A stretch of DNA of 64,000 nucleotides from Dendrolimus kikuchii (GCA_019925095.2 CM034392.1:193501-257500); one strand, 5' to 3'. Counted from the first letter of the stretch, positions 32,288 to 43,247 are shown. Translations and numbers: made by a program. Notes: generated by a model not told the origin, from the letters alone.

Positions 32288-33627
32288 TAAATTGAAGGGT
32301 TTTTTTACAAAAACAGCACATCTTTTTATAAAAAAAACGTTCTACAATCCATATTTTTCATTTAATAACTTAGAACTTTTGATCATTTATTCATGTTAAT
32401 GTGTTGTATTGAATATATAACATTTTTTATTATTTATACCTACTGTTATGATGGAATATAATGATAAAATGTAGTTTGTACTAGTGTTATTTTTGTAAAA
32501 ATAAAAGTAAAAGTTTTGCAATTAAATACATCTAATTAATCATAATTAAGTAGTTTATTGCCATACAAAACACTTGCAGCCATTATACGATCTAATTAAC
32601 TTATTATTTACTCTTCTCCACTTACATCTTCATTATCAATTATCAATATCTTCTCTTTCCTCTGCTACAATTTCACATATTTTATCATAAATAATCATCT
32701 TGTGGGGTTCACTCAAAAAATGTTTCAATCTCTGAATATCCTTAGCTTTATTAGGATTTAATGGAATTTGAGCCTTGTACAATAGAATAAAATTCAGTTC
32801 CAAAGGCAGTGGACGCTTTGTCCGTATTTTTATTTTATTTGGGAGGTTAACAGCTGTGATCTTACAAACTAAAGTTAACAAACTAGCGTTACAGAGATAG
32901 TTAAAGAACAGCTAATTATAAACCTCCACAGATGACAATATGTATGTATGTATGATGAGTATATGGATTATTGTCCATTTTCCAATAAAGTTATACTTAA
33001 CCAAGACAAATGGTGATTCTTGATCTATTTTAATCATTCTTGCAGCTTTAATTTTCATTGCTGGTTTACAAGTTTTTAAAGAATAAGGCTCTAGTGCCTT
33101 TTTCAGATCAAAGAACATGTCATGAGTGATACTTTTCACTTGAAAAGGTGATGGGTGTTTTTTTTTTTTAAGGTGATGGCTGCAATGCCATTTATGCATT
33201 GATTTTGCCAATGTCGAGTACAAAGAAAAGTCAGGTGACATAAAAAGGAATTTTGGCCGGTAAATTAAAAAGAAAAAGAAAATTCTGCCAATCTAATACA
33301 CTACAATAAACATAATATTTACAACAAACCATAACAGCAAAGGACATGTTTTTGACAGCCATGACTGACGTTTTATTTTTTCACAAAAACTACATAACTG
33401 CGTTCAGATACGTCGTGTTTGTAAAATTTGTAAAATTTGCACGCAGTTGTGTAGTTTTTGTAAAATATGTGTTTTTTTACAGTGTGATTCTGTGCTAATA
33501 ATGCGGTTTTTGTAAAATCGAATTAAACTGTCTAGTGTAACTTTTTCCATAGATAATATTGCCATCATTAAAAAGAGAACCTTAAAATTGTTAGTTACGT
33601 AGTTTTTGTAAAAAACCCTTCAATTGA
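32288..33627 (-). mobile_element. DNA transposon with terminal inverted repeats
   Basis: Terminal inverted repeats of about 25 bp: attgaagggttttttt-acaaaaac at 32291-32314 and its inverse at 33602-33625. Between them lies a decayed minus-strand coding region. The right end holds repeated subterminal boxes (tttttgtaaaat at about 33418-33480, 33505-33520 and 33603-33613), as expected for transposase binding sites. Superfamily and target duplication unresolved. Confidence 0.65.
32636..33241 (-). pseudogene. Transposase-like C-terminal fragment
   Basis: Two open pieces on the minus strand. 33241-32912 contains KSITHDMFFDLKKALEPYS and KIKAARMIKI; 32881-32636 contains LYKAQIPLNPNKAKDIQRL and ends in an acidic stretch REDIDN*. 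The style (a basic core, then KxPIxxxKxxDIxxL, then a short acidic tail) resembles C-termini of uncharacterised transposon-derived insect proteins. A poly(A)-like run breaks the N-terminal side (about 33160). Catalytic residues not seen. Function is inferred only from lying between the inverted repeats. Confidence 0.4.
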
Positions 33628-33742
33628 ACTTTCTTTGAATTATGTATTTGTTATACTTTATGTTGATGGCCTCTGTGGTTGAGCGGGCTAAGCTCCAGGT
33701 TCGATTCCTTGTATGGTAAATTTCGGAAACGAATTTTCTGCG

Positions 33743-34068
33743 TTTTTTTTTTAAAGATCCTCCCTCCGGACGAACTAGATTATACGGGCTATTTGCATGT
33801 TTTCGGGTTTGTATATATGTTTTGTTTTAATTCTTTTTTGATACTTTAATTGTTTTTTTCTTTTCAAAAATATTTTTTTACAATACTTCTTAATACTAGT
33901 ACATTTCTTGTGTCGTTAACTATTACATTTTTTTTAAGTTAATTATTTCTAATTACATATATTTTATTATATCTTAACTATTAAATTATACAAGGCACAG
34001 TCTGTCTGACTACCTTACATTCTACTGCTTTAGCAAGCTTCCATATTTCTATTTATTTATACATCTAT
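33743..34068 (-). mobile_element. Poly(A) retroposon of unknown source
   Basis: Begins with 10 T (poly(A) on the minus strand) and is bounded by the 9-bp duplication ttttctgcg (33734-33742 and 34069-34077). Minus-strand 3' end: ctagttcgtccggagggagg, then atcttta(n). Occurs once in the window. Either a LINE 3' UTR or a processed RNA. Confidence 0.7.
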
Positions 34069-34150
34069 TTTTCTGCGTTATTTGGTCTGGGTGTCTGGGA
34101 TCGGCCCCAGAGTAGTCCGTTGTATATTACCCATAACAAATGTTTAACTT

Positions 34151-34937
34151 AATATTTTCTTAAGTTTTCGCGACTTGTATACATAATAAAACTACGTTTT
34201 AACGGTTTTAAGCGCGGTAATTTTATTTGATTTTGGTTTTTCCGACGTTTCGGCCACTTTTCAGTGGCCGTGATCACGGAAGACCAAGATGTCAAGTGTC
34301 AACGAGTATTGTTAAAGTTTTATTTAGCCTACCGCCAACTTATTAATTTTAATTATTTAATTTTTAATTTTGTTTATGGTTATTATTTAATCTATGGGAG
34401 CCTAATCTAATTTACTACCGCTTCGCAACATGTTATGGCTTGAAGAGAAGAAGCGGCGCAAGAAACTCTTCAGCAAACATGCCTAGCTCTAATAATTTTA
34501 TATAATATTAAAATGGGTGGAAGGAAAAATAAAAGTAATTATCAGTCAAGTTGGTTTGTGTTCCGTTGTACGCAGAAAGAGCTCACAGTGTCTTGAGGTC
34601 TGGCAGCTGGTTTTTGCTGGGTTTGGGTCTTAATAGTTTTGATAATTGGATCCCAAACAGGTGGTACTTGCCAACCATCTTCTCTATTGAAATTTGGGTG
34701 TTTTTTGATTTCAATAGCCTCACGCATCATTCTAGGTATGAAACGATTCTCTTTCGCGAGGATTTGTGGGTTATCGAATCTGATGTAGTGGTTGGGTTTA
34801 TCCAGCGTGTGTTCACTGATTGCAGACTTCGTAGACCTTGTGTGTTTCATGTCAGCAATGTGTTCTTTTACTCGTGTTTTTATGCTCCTCTTTGTTTGCC
34901 CAATGTATGACAATCCACACTCACAATCAAGCTTGTA
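34151..34937 (-). mobile_element. PLE-E copy 3, longest Penelope-like copy
   Basis: 787 bp bounded by the perfect 13-bp duplication aaatgtttaactt (34138-34150 and 34938-34950). Sense on minus: GIY-YIG coding part, 3' UTR with the potential pseudoknot (34418-34456), and the hammerhead-like fold (about 34242-34280). Truncated at the 5' side, so the RT domain is absent. Confidence 0.92.
34542..34930 (-). pseudogene. GIY-YIG endonuclease domain of Penelope-like element
   Basis: Open for 128 codons on the minus strand: CECGLSYIGQTKRSIKTR (G-L-x-YIG signature and the following Arg), KEHIADMKH, SEHTLDKPNHYIRF, and REAIEIKKHPNFNREDGWQV with the expected Glu. Ends QRNTNQLD*. The GIY-YIG nuclease makes the nick used by Penelope-like elements to prime reverse transcription. 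Open but lacking start and RT, hence a fragment. The position within a dated insertion supports recent activity. Confidence 0.88.
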
Positions 34938-34989
34938 AAATGTTTAACTTGCTTAATTTGGGGATATATAATATGTGTGTTGGTCTGCC

Positions 34990-35495
34990 GATTATCAATA
35001 TATTAATTACAGAGGAGTATGAAATTTCACTCACTTATAGTTTATATAGATAAGGAGTGCAGAATGCTAATATTTTTTTTTAAAGATTTGCATAAAAACA
35101 CATTACACACACTACCATGTATTTGACACACACACACGCATATATACTCTTTCTTTTTTTTTTATTGCAGGAGTTCAGCAGACAGGCAGACGGCCCACTC
35201 GATGAAAAGCGGTTACCATCGCCTATGGACATTTGCAACACCAAAGGTGCTACAAATGCGCTGCTGCTCTCTTAAGGGAGACTGGAACCTGGTCACTAAT
35301 GCCGGAACACAACTCAAGGTTGTTATGGCGACATACTTTACACCTGGGGTGGTAGACATCCAGTTTATTGTTAAAATCAAATTAACAGTGTAGCCTCGGT
35401 GAAATCTGTGATTATAGAAGTATAGTCGAGGCTATGTAGACCTGATTCAAATCGTTATTATGGTCGAATTTCGACCACGGGGGACCCCTAGTTAT
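34990..35495 (-). repeat. Repeat N copy 3, interrupted by SINE-B
   Basis: Minus orientation from ctaggggtcccccgtggtcg (35495) to the stretch complementary to gaggagtatgaaatttca (about 35010). SINE-B copy 9 occupies 35155-35369. Confidence 0.68.
35155..35369 (-). mobile_element. SINE-B copy 9, nested in repeat N
   Basis: Poly(T)-attgcagg to ggtagacatccag. 5'-truncated. Confidence 0.87.
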
Positions 35496-35542
35496 TATTA
35501 ATACATAACTTTATATGTTTCTAAGGTTCACTAAGACATATA

Positions 35543-35714
35543 CATACATACATACATACATAACTTCACGCCAGTTCCCTTGCGGGGTAGGCACAAACAA
35601 CAGAGTGCCATTTAGGCTTATTCTTACACACCTCACTTGCCTCTTTGACATTCATAACTCTTGTCATGCAAGCTCGTCTGTTCTTAAGGCTCCTGACATC
35701 ACCTAGACACAACA
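35543..35714 (-). mobile_element. LINE-A copy 16
   Basis: taagacatata occurs at 35532-35542 and 35715-35725, so the insertion appears to include about 10 non-templated bases at the 5' junction. Confidence 0.82.
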
Positions 35715-35825
35715 TAAGACATATAAACATTATTAAATAGTGTAATTGAATTCAAAAATCGTGTGTACTACCAAAATGATTTTGCTAAGATATAAAACAA
35801 TGTATACGCGGTTCATGGTAATCTT

Positions 35826-36143
35826 TTTTTATTTTTTTTTTATTGCCTGAGTTCAGCAGACAGGCAGACGGCCCACTTAGTGGAAAGCGGTTACCATCGC
35901 CTATGGACATTTGCAACACCAAAGGTGCTATAAATGCGCTGCTGCTCTCTTAAAGGAGACTGGAACCTGGTCACTAATGCCGGAACACAATACAAGATTG
36001 TTATGGCGGCATACTCTAGACCAGGGGTGGTCGCCATCCAGTCGAGCAAATACTCTACCACCTGGCTGTGGGTTGTTTAGTCGCCTCTTACGACAGGCCG
36101 CCGGGCCGCAGGAAATTGTATTCTTTCTCCGTTCCTGCACGGA
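35826..36143 (-). mobile_element. SINE-B copy 10, full length
   Basis: From poly(T) to cctgcacggat with all segments, so it shares the common 5' end. Confidence 0.9.
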
Positions 36144-36527
36144 TCGATATAATTATAATAAAACCTTTTTCAAAAATTGACAGTTTAATTTTTGCATTAG
36201 ATTGCTCATTTATTATAGACTCAGGTACAGACTAGTGATGGTCTTGGACTTGATACGAGTCACACTAAGAGAGATTTAACCAGTGTTACCAGGTGCACGC
36301 TAATTACCGTAGAAGCATGGTATTTTTGGCTAAAACACGGTCTACTGTTTCTACGGTATTTCCAATTGTATATTACCGTGTATATTTTATAAATAATTAT
36401 ATAAAAAACAGTTTGATAAAAAAAAATATCCCTGGAACGAAACGCAATTACATTTACCTGCAGTTTTTTTTGGCATGGCAGTGGCAAAACTATTCGACTG
36501 AAAGGCTTGTATCTATGGCCATGATTT
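36144..36527. other. Unassigned AT-rich sequence
   Basis: Nothing supportable. Confidence 0.5.
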
Positions 36528-36763
36528 TTTTTTTGTTATTGCAGGAGATCAGCAGACAGGCAGACGGCCCACTCGATGGAAAGCGGTTACCATCGCCTAT
36601 GGACAGTTGCAACACCAAAGTTGCTACAAATGCGCTGCTGCTCTCTTAAGGGAGACTGGAACCTGGTCACTAATGCCGGAACACAACTCAAGGTTGTTAT
36701 GGCGACATACTTTAGACCAGGGGTGGTAGCCATCCAGTCGGGCAAATGCCCTACCACCTGGCA
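36528..36763 (-). mobile_element. SINE-B copy 11, 5'-truncated
   Basis: Intact from the tail to gccctaccacctggc. Confidence 0.88.
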
Positions 36764-37013
36764 AAATATTAAAAAAAAATCATTGCCCGGGGAAATCCCG
36801 AATAAAATATTAAGGATCGAATCCTTATCTAATACGACTAAATGCAAATGTTTTACGACTGCCAGTTAGCCGTTAGTCCATCCATTTAGATACTACTGAA
36901 ACTAAGAAACAATGCAAGCTAAATACAATAAAGTAAACTTTAACAATCGCGTTCGGAGACAGAAATGCGGTTGTTAGAATGAATATGAATGAATAATGAA
37001 TAATAATAATAAT

Positions 37014-37170
37014 AAGTCATCTAGAGAGGCTTTCACTGGGAGGCTGGGTGAAAGGCCAGATACAGAAGGCAGCACTCTTGGACACGGCACGGATTGTGAG
37101 AAGGTTCCTGTCTCTGGAGCCCTAACCACCGGTAGTTTGGACCCTAGGCCCCGCTGGCGGTGATCTGCAA
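37014..37170 (+). pseudogene. LINE ORF C-terminus plus 3' UTR
   Basis: Preceded by (AAT)n. Reads HLERLSLGGWVKGQIQKAAL, then LDTARIVRRFLSLEP*, followed by ccaccggtagtttggaccct and tggcggtgatctgcaag. This tail style (QKAxLLxTxRIVRRFL) is common in lepidopteran non-LTR elements. Clade not assigned. 5'-truncated. Confidence 0.6.
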
Positions 37171-37317
37171 GATTTTATATTTTTTTTTATTGAATATATA
37201 TTTTATTTTTGATGTATTTTTATAAAAGAATAATGTTATTTTTTTTTTATAAAAAAATGTCAACTTTTTATATATTTAAAAAAAAATGTAAATTTTTTGA
37301 AAATAAATGCATATAAG

Positions 37318-37560
37318 ATAATAATAATAATCGACAGACAAACACACAAATTGTATATCCCCAAATTAAGCAAGTTACGCTTGTGTTATGGGTAATATAC
37401 AACGGACTACTCTGGGGCCGATCCCAGACACCCAGACCATAGTAAATAACGGAGAAAATACGTTTCCGAAATTTACTATACCAAGAATCGAACCCGGAAC
37501 CTCTGCGTTGCAGTAAGGTACGCCGGCAAAGCTTAGCCCGCTCAACCACAGAGGCCGTCA
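37318..37560 (-). mobile_element. SINE-D copy 5, full length
   Basis: (TAA)n tail on the left; ends at gaggccgtca. Shows the complete A-to-B box spacing. Confidence 0.9.
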
Positions 37561-38270
37561 AATGGACCGTGTCAAACCCGCATAGCAAGTTGTTGTTGTT
37601 GACTCGCCAGTTTCAGTCACAGTTCCATCTTCATCTCGATCTCCCCAAGAATAGAGCACCACAGACAACAAGAAACCCTACACGACTCGTTCTGGTATGA
37701 CCGTCAGGTTCAAGCTACCACTGGATTCGTAAGCCTTCACCTGTTATTTTTAAATCTTATGTTAATTACTTTTAAGTTCTTTTTGTGTCCATGGAGGGTT
37801 GGTGTGGCGAAACAAAGCCTACTGACTAGATTTCATGTATATGGGATTTGACAACTAACATAACAACACAGATTGTGAGAGAAAAAGTCGTCACTAATGT
37901 ATATATTGTTATGAGTGTGCGACTCGAAATTAAAAACACCGTTGGAATTACTATAGAATTTATTAGTCCATTCACATATGAAAACTGGTCGTGTAGTGCA
38001 GCAAATGAATAAACATTGCTTTCATTTATTTTGTTTGTTTTGTATGTGTTTGACTCTGATGAGTTCAGGTAAAGTGCAGGAAAATAAGTGGACTTAGTAT
38101 TTGAAATATTCAACAAAATAAGTGATAATTACATAAAATTGGCAGTCATACTGATAATAATGAAACGGATAAAGAAGCGTCATTATCCAAGATTGCGTAG
38201 TTTTTTCTTATATTTTACACAGTAATTGCACTGTAATTTTTAAAGTTTGAGTCTAAAACACGGTATTTAT
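37561..38270. other. Unassigned sequence
   Basis: No gene. A 96-codon minus-strand frame (37826-38116) shows no recognisable domain. Confidence 0.45.
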
Positions 38271-38532
38271 TCGTGCAGGAACGGAGAAAGAATACAATTT
38301 CCTGCGGCCCGGCGGCCTGTCGTAAGAGGCGACTAAACAACCCACAGCCAGGTGGTAGGGCATTTGCCCGACTGGTCTAAAGTATGTCGCCATAACAATC
38401 TTGAGTTGTGTTCCGGCATTAGTGACCAGGTTCCAGTCTCCATTAAGAGAGCAGCAGCGCATTTGTAGCACCTTTGGTGTTGCAAGTGGGCCGTGTGTCT
38501 GTCTGCTGAACTCCTGCAATAAAAAAAAAAAT
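38271..38532 (+). mobile_element. SINE-B copy 12, two deletions
   Basis: 5' end ttcgtgcaggaacgg. ccgactgg joins tctaaag, and gttgcaa joins gtgggcc. Confidence 0.88.
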
Positions 38533-38723
38533 ATTATCTAGCAGCACGGTAGTTTGTATATTTGATCTGGTAACACTGGACGTAACCGTTGTCTATGGAG
38601 ATTTAAGTCTTTTGATCAGCAGTAGAACACTTACATGTTGCGAATAAGGCATCGCTTGGTGTTTAATATCGTCTAATATTAGATATGGCATATTCTGGGG
38701 AAATTCCACTGAAGCTGGTACAG

Positions 38724-39140
38724 TGTTCAAACATCTCAAGCGTTGCTTAAGAGCTATGTTCAAATTCAAACAGACAGATAGTTGCGACACTTTAAAAAAA
38801 AAAAAAAATTTGACTGTCTATATATATTTGAAATATCAATGTTTGTCAAAACTAATCGAAGGTTCGAAGGTCTTTCCACGTAACAGACGCGATGAATTTA
38901 AAGTCTGCACCATCAACTCAATTACGGCATTAATGCGCAAAAGTGTCTATAGCATGGGGGCCCTTCGTTTACAATAAGCTTCCGAAATCTCTTAGCGAAC
39001 TGTCATGTACACTATTTAAGAAAAAATTAAATTTGCTACTGACCACTAAATGCTATTATAATATAAACATGTTTATGGACGATGAAACACTATGAACTGA
39101 CATAAATATATTTGACATGCTTAAATAGTAGACATTTTAT
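38724..39140 (+). pseudogene. LINE ORF2 post-RT C-terminal relic
   Basis: Over frameshifts reads RNRRDEFKVCTINSI, then VYNKLPKSLSELSC, LFKKKLNLLLTTKCYY and a short end. The block YNKLPxxLxxLxxxxFKKKLKxxLxxxxYY is the generic C-terminus of CR1/Jockey-type ORF2 proteins. No RT retained. Confidence 0.6.
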
Positions 39141-39178
39141 TATTTAGATTAATTTTTTAAATTTTTTAAATTAATTAA

Positions 39179-39328
39179 CAACCCACAGCCAGGTGGTAGG
39201 GCATTTGCCTGACTGGCTGGCTACCGCCCCTGGTCTAAAGCATGTCGCCATAACAACCTTGAGTTGTGTTCCGGCATTAGTGACCAGGTTCCAGTCTCCC
39301 TTAAGAAATCCTGCAATAAAAAATAAAA
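39179..39328 (+). mobile_element. SINE-B copy 13, interrupted by another SINE-B
   Basis: acaacccacagccaggtgg to cttaag, then a jump to aaatcctgcaataaaaa. The same 17 bases recur after copy 14 (39629-39648). Confidence 0.82.
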
Positions 39329-39627
39329 AAAAATCAGCAGACAGGCAGACGGCCCACTTGATGGAAAGCGGTTACCATCGCCTATGGACATTTGCAACAC
39401 CAAAGATGCTACAAGTGCGTTGCTGCTCTGTTAAGGGAAACTGGAACCTAGTCACTAATGCCGGAACACAACTCAAGGTTGTTATGGCGACATACTTTAG
39501 ACCAGGGGTGGTAGCCATCCAGTCGGGCAAACGCCCTACCACCTGGCTGTGGGTTGTTTTGTCGCCTCTTACGACAGGCCGTCCGGCCGCAGGAAATTGT
39601 ATTCTTTCTCCGTTCCTGCACGGATAA
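39329..39627 (-). mobile_element. SINE-B copy 14, inverted insertion in copy 13
   Basis: Full 5' end (cctgcacggata). Flanked by duplicated aaatcctgcaataaaaa, giving a head-to-head arrangement of two SINE-B copies. Confidence 0.85.
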
Positions 39628-39650
39628 AAATCCTGCAATAAAAAAAAATG

Positions 39651-40194
39651 GATGTTTATTATATTGCATGTCTTTGATTACTAATACTAATTTTTAATTT
39701 TAATTGTATTGATTCATTGTTTGTAAAAATATGTTTATAAATCAAGACTGGAATTTTAATTTTGCACGCCCAATTATGGGCCGAATGCATTGATACTGTA
39801 AGAACCGTAACATCTTAATCTCGGTGCTAAGTCAATTCTTGTTTGGTGATAAACCAATTCCACGGTGTCCATTACAGTGCATAAATAACTGTCGTAAAGT
39901 ACACAGCGGGTGCGGTGGGCTTGGCTCTGTACACAGCTACACCACGTTGCTTGCAAACAGTGAAGGTACTTACTCGTACCTTCGTATTACCCCGTGTATA
40001 CATTCGCGGTCGACGCTGGTGGCATAATGACATGGTCTCTTGCGGAGCAATAACCTGCGGGCACACAACTGCGTGTTCAATTGTCCAAAACATGTAAAAG
40101 AAACAAACTGCAGTTTCCACCAGTGCCTTGATGGATCACAGATCTGCACACAGGCCCATGAGCGTAAGGACATGTAAGGAAGGTGCATTTTATA
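39651..40194. other. Unassigned sequence
   Basis: Several short overlapping frames on both strands, none convincing. Confidence 0.45.
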
Positions 40195-40241
40195 GTACTA
40201 ATGGTCTCCCGTGGTCGAAATTCGATCATAATAATTAATTT

Positions 40242-40795
40242 GACGGCCTCTGTGGTTGAGCGGGCTAAGCCTTTGCCGGCCTACCTCACTGCAACGCAGA
40301 AGCATTTTATCCGTGCAGGAACGGAGAAAGAATACAATTTCCTGCGGCCGGGCGGCCTGTCGTAAGAGGCGACAGAACAACCCACAGCCAGGTGGTAGGG
40401 CATTTGCCCGACTGGACGACTACCACCCCTGGTCTAAAGTATGTCGCCATAACAACATTGAGTTGTGTTCCGGCATTAGTGACCAGGTTCCAGTGTCCCT
40501 GAAGAGAGCAGCAGCGCATTTGTAGCAACTTTGGTGTTGCAAATGTCCATAGGCGATGGTAACCGCTTTCCATCAAGTGGGCCGTCTGCCTGTCTGCTGA
40601 ACTCCTGCAATAAAAAAAAAAAGAAGCTCCGGGTTCGATTTCTGGTATAGTAAATTTCGAAAACCTATTTTCTCCATTATTTACTACGGTCTGGGTGTCT
40701 GGGATCTGCCCCAGAGTAGTCCGTTGTATATTACCCATAACACAAGCGTAACTTGCTTAATTTGGGGATATATAATATGTGTGTTGGTCTGTAAT
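40242..40795 (+). mobile_element. SINE-D copy 6, split by SINE-B
   Basis: Pieces 40242-40303 and 40622-40795. Interrupted just upstream of the B-box (cgcagaagc|tccgggttcg). Confidence 0.88.
40304..40621 (+). mobile_element. SINE-B copy 15, inserted in SINE-D
   Basis: 6-bp duplication agaagc (40298-40303 and 40622-40627). Full length. Six bases (atttta) precede tccgtgcagg. Confidence 0.9.
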
Positions 40796-41037
40796 ATCAG
40801 CCCATAAATGTCCCACTGCTGGGCTCGGGCGTCCCATTATAGGAGGAAAGGACAGTATACCCGCCACGCTTTGTCCAAGGCGGCTTGGCAGGTTTGACAC
40901 ATCGGTTATCTCGATGTGCAGGTTGCATCACGATGTTTTCCTTCACCGTTGTTAGCGCGTGGTAATTGTTCCGGCCAGGATCGAACCCGCGCCCTTTAGG
41001 TCTGGGATGCGTGCGCTAGCCGTTACGCTACCACGAC
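40791..41037 (-). mobile_element. SINE-K copy 2, full head
   Basis: Sense on minus: gtcgtggtagcgtaacggc, B-box gggttcgatcctggcc, then body to cccataaatg. Abuts the tail of SINE-D. Confidence 0.8.
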
Positions 41038-41202
41038 TTTTTTAAATTATCAGTTTGAACATTATTAAGGTTCTGTTGTCAAAGACTATACTTCTATAAT
41101 CACAGATTTCGCCAAGGCTACACTGTTTATTTGACTTTAATAATAAACAAAAGAGTATATATGCGTGTGTGTGTGTCAAATACATGGTAGTGTGTGTAAT
41201 TT

Positions 41203-41732
41203 TTTTTATTGCATGAGTTCAGCAAACCGAAGTACCGAAGTAAGAAAGAGAGTTGGTCAGAAAGAGAGTGTCGGGGTGAAGGTAAGGAAAGGAATGCTCC
41301 GGTGGTTCGGGCACGTCGAAAGTATGCATGATGAAAGAATGACTAAACAGATATACAATGCAAAAGTGGATGGATGCAGAAGTCGTGGAAGGCCACGACA
41401 CACCTTCCATGATCAAATTGATCGTGTACTAGCGGAGGGTGATGTCAGGAGCCTTAAGAACAGACGAGTGTGCATGACAAGAGTTATGAATGTCAAAGAA
41501 GCAAGTGAGGTGTGTAAGAATGGGCCTAAATGGCACTCTGTTGTTCGTGCCTACCCCGCAAGGGAACTGGCGTGAAGTTATGTATGTATGTATGTAGTTC
41601 AGCAAACAGGCAGACGGCCCTCTTGACGGAAAGCGATTACCATCGCCTATAGACATTTGCAACACCAAAGTTGCTACAAATGCGCTGCTGCTCTCTTAAG
41701 GGAGACTGGAACCTGGTCACTAATGCCGGAAC
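41203..41732 (-). mobile_element. SINE-B copy 16, split by LINE-A
   Basis: Poly(T) and first bases at 41203-41227, remainder at 41608-41732. Ends at aatgccgga. Confidence 0.87.
41228..41595 (+). mobile_element. LINE-A copy 17, youngest layer of the nest
   Basis: Perfect 12-bp duplication agttcagcaaac (41216-41227 and 41596-41607). Open frame to PARELA*. cgaagta is doubled at its 5' end. Confidence 0.93.
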
Positions 41733-42095
41733 TATTGATTTAATGTATTTTTTATGCATAGTTTAAACAAAATATTAGAATTCTGCACTCCTCTATATAA
41801 ACTATAAGTGTGCGAAATTTCATACGCCTCCGTCCGCGCAATTTTCGTAAAAAGGGGTACAAAGTTTTTGCTTCACGAATTAATATAATAATTAATTTAA
41901 AATCTACTGAATAGAATTGTTTAGTTTCTCAGTACCTACAACGTAATTCTGTTTAACATAACAATATTGTTTTGGTAAATTTTGCGCAAAACAAACTCTA
42001 ATTATCTCAAGATAACAAAGTAGGCGGCCATTGTGAATATTTGGAAAAAATAACTTGTGCTTCCATATTCACAATTATTGTTTCAGTTTCAATTC

Positions 42096-42800
42096 TTTTT
42101 TTTTTTATTGGACTTGACTTTATGTTGTTGGTCCGAAGACCTTACAACTTTACCGGGGTCTTTAGGGGGGGGCAACTTGCTCGAGGGAGCTCCTTAAGGA
42201 GTTTTACCTCGGCTGGACTGTTGCCATGAGAGGGGGATGAATTTAATGATGCCCACCATAGGGCGACACAAAGCACTAATTGAGAACGGGCGACGGGTAA
42301 TATAAAGCCCGAGGGGAAGGATTCCGGCGGTCTACGCTATCTTACTGCCGTTTCGCAACGTGTTATGGCTGGGAGAGAAGAAACGGCGAAAGAAACTTCC
42401 CAGCAACACGCCTAGTCTATCCTGTGGGGGGGGCTATGTCTCCTGGCGTCCCTCGCAGGGACCGTGTGTCTGTCTGTCGGTGCCTGCCAGCCTGCCGTCC
42501 TAACCGCGGGCGGGCTGATCCGGGCCAGCCGTTTTGTGATAACGTCGACCCTATCCGTGAGGACGTTACGCGGTCGTCGCACGAGAGCCTTTCGACGAGG
42601 CTTATAATCGGACACGGACGCGACGAGCGGATTTCGATGGTGCGGCGCGAGATCCAAATACTTACGCGAGAGCGACGTAATGTAGTTTTTGATGGAGGGA
42701 AGCTCCAGATCGCGGTGGAGGTCGACGTTACGCATATAGAGGGGAGCACCGACGGCTCTGCGCATGAATTTGTTCTACACGATTTGCAATTTATCTAAAA
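42096..42800 (-). pseudogene. Jockey-type LINE ORF2 C-terminus and 3' UTR
   Basis: Minus strand: MRRAVGAPLYMRNVDLHRDL, LPSIKNYITSLSRKYLD, HHRNPLVASVSDYKPRRK and RRPRNVLTDRVD, the conserved post-RT C-terminus of Jockey-clade ORF2 (xPWYxRNxDLHRDLxxxx ... HxNPLxxxxxDY ... RRPRxxLTD). It ends in a roughly 300 bp 3' UTR with poly(A) at 42096-42107. The UTR carries the potential pseudoknot shared with PLE-E (42348-42404). Opposite-strand frames here are shadows. Confidence 0.8.
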
Positions 42801-43247
42801 GGGCAGGCTAAGTTTCAATTCGTGTAGGTGGAAAATTACTTAACGCTTTTGGAAAATCACAATAACGTCTACACATTTATTTCTAAGCAATTTCGTTTAT
42901 AAGACATCGTTTTGAATAAAAGCGATGATTCAGCCTGGAAGGGAATTTCAATGTTTAATTTAAAATGAGATGTGAAGCATTGTGATTTGAGACATTGCTG
43001 ACATTCCTATTCCCATTGCTAGACGGTTCATGGGTGATTCTAAGATTTATCTTCCAGTTGACTACTTAGTCATTAGTGGGACTGAAACAAGTTTACAAAT
43101 TATGAGAAAGGGTAATGTTGGCGCCATATACACCGCGAAAAAAATTTAGTATTAATATCCTCCCAGTGTCCTCTCCTTTTGTTGCTGTTCTGTGGCCTTA
43201 TTGCTTAAAGCAATCTCTTCCAGGCAACCTTTGGATGGACAAGGATT
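42801..43247. other. Unassigned sequence
   Basis: No supported feature. Confidence 0.5.

Larger units (their letters stand above)
33664..34989 (+). mobile_element. SINE-D copy 4, split by two insertions
   Basis: SINE-D pieces at 33664-33742, 34078-34137 and 34951-34989 join in order. The gaps are a poly(A) retroposon and a PLE-E copy. Short form lacking about 35 bp between the boxes (ggctaagc joins tccaggttcg). Confidence 0.85.
40195..41885 (+). repeat. Repeat N copy 4, host of a five-element nest
   Basis: Repeat N pieces at 40195-40240, 41041-41202 and 41733-41885 are collinear with 28777-29140. The gaps contain SINE-D (itself split by SINE-B), SINE-K, and SINE-B (itself split by LINE-A). 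Confidence 0.78.

Noticed and set aside
34551..34910. 119-codon plus-strand frame
   Set aside because: Opposite-strand shadow of the GIY-YIG coding region.
42424..42798. 124-codon plus-strand frame
   Set aside because: Shadow of the Jockey-type ORF2 C-terminus, whose conserved motifs are on the minus strand.
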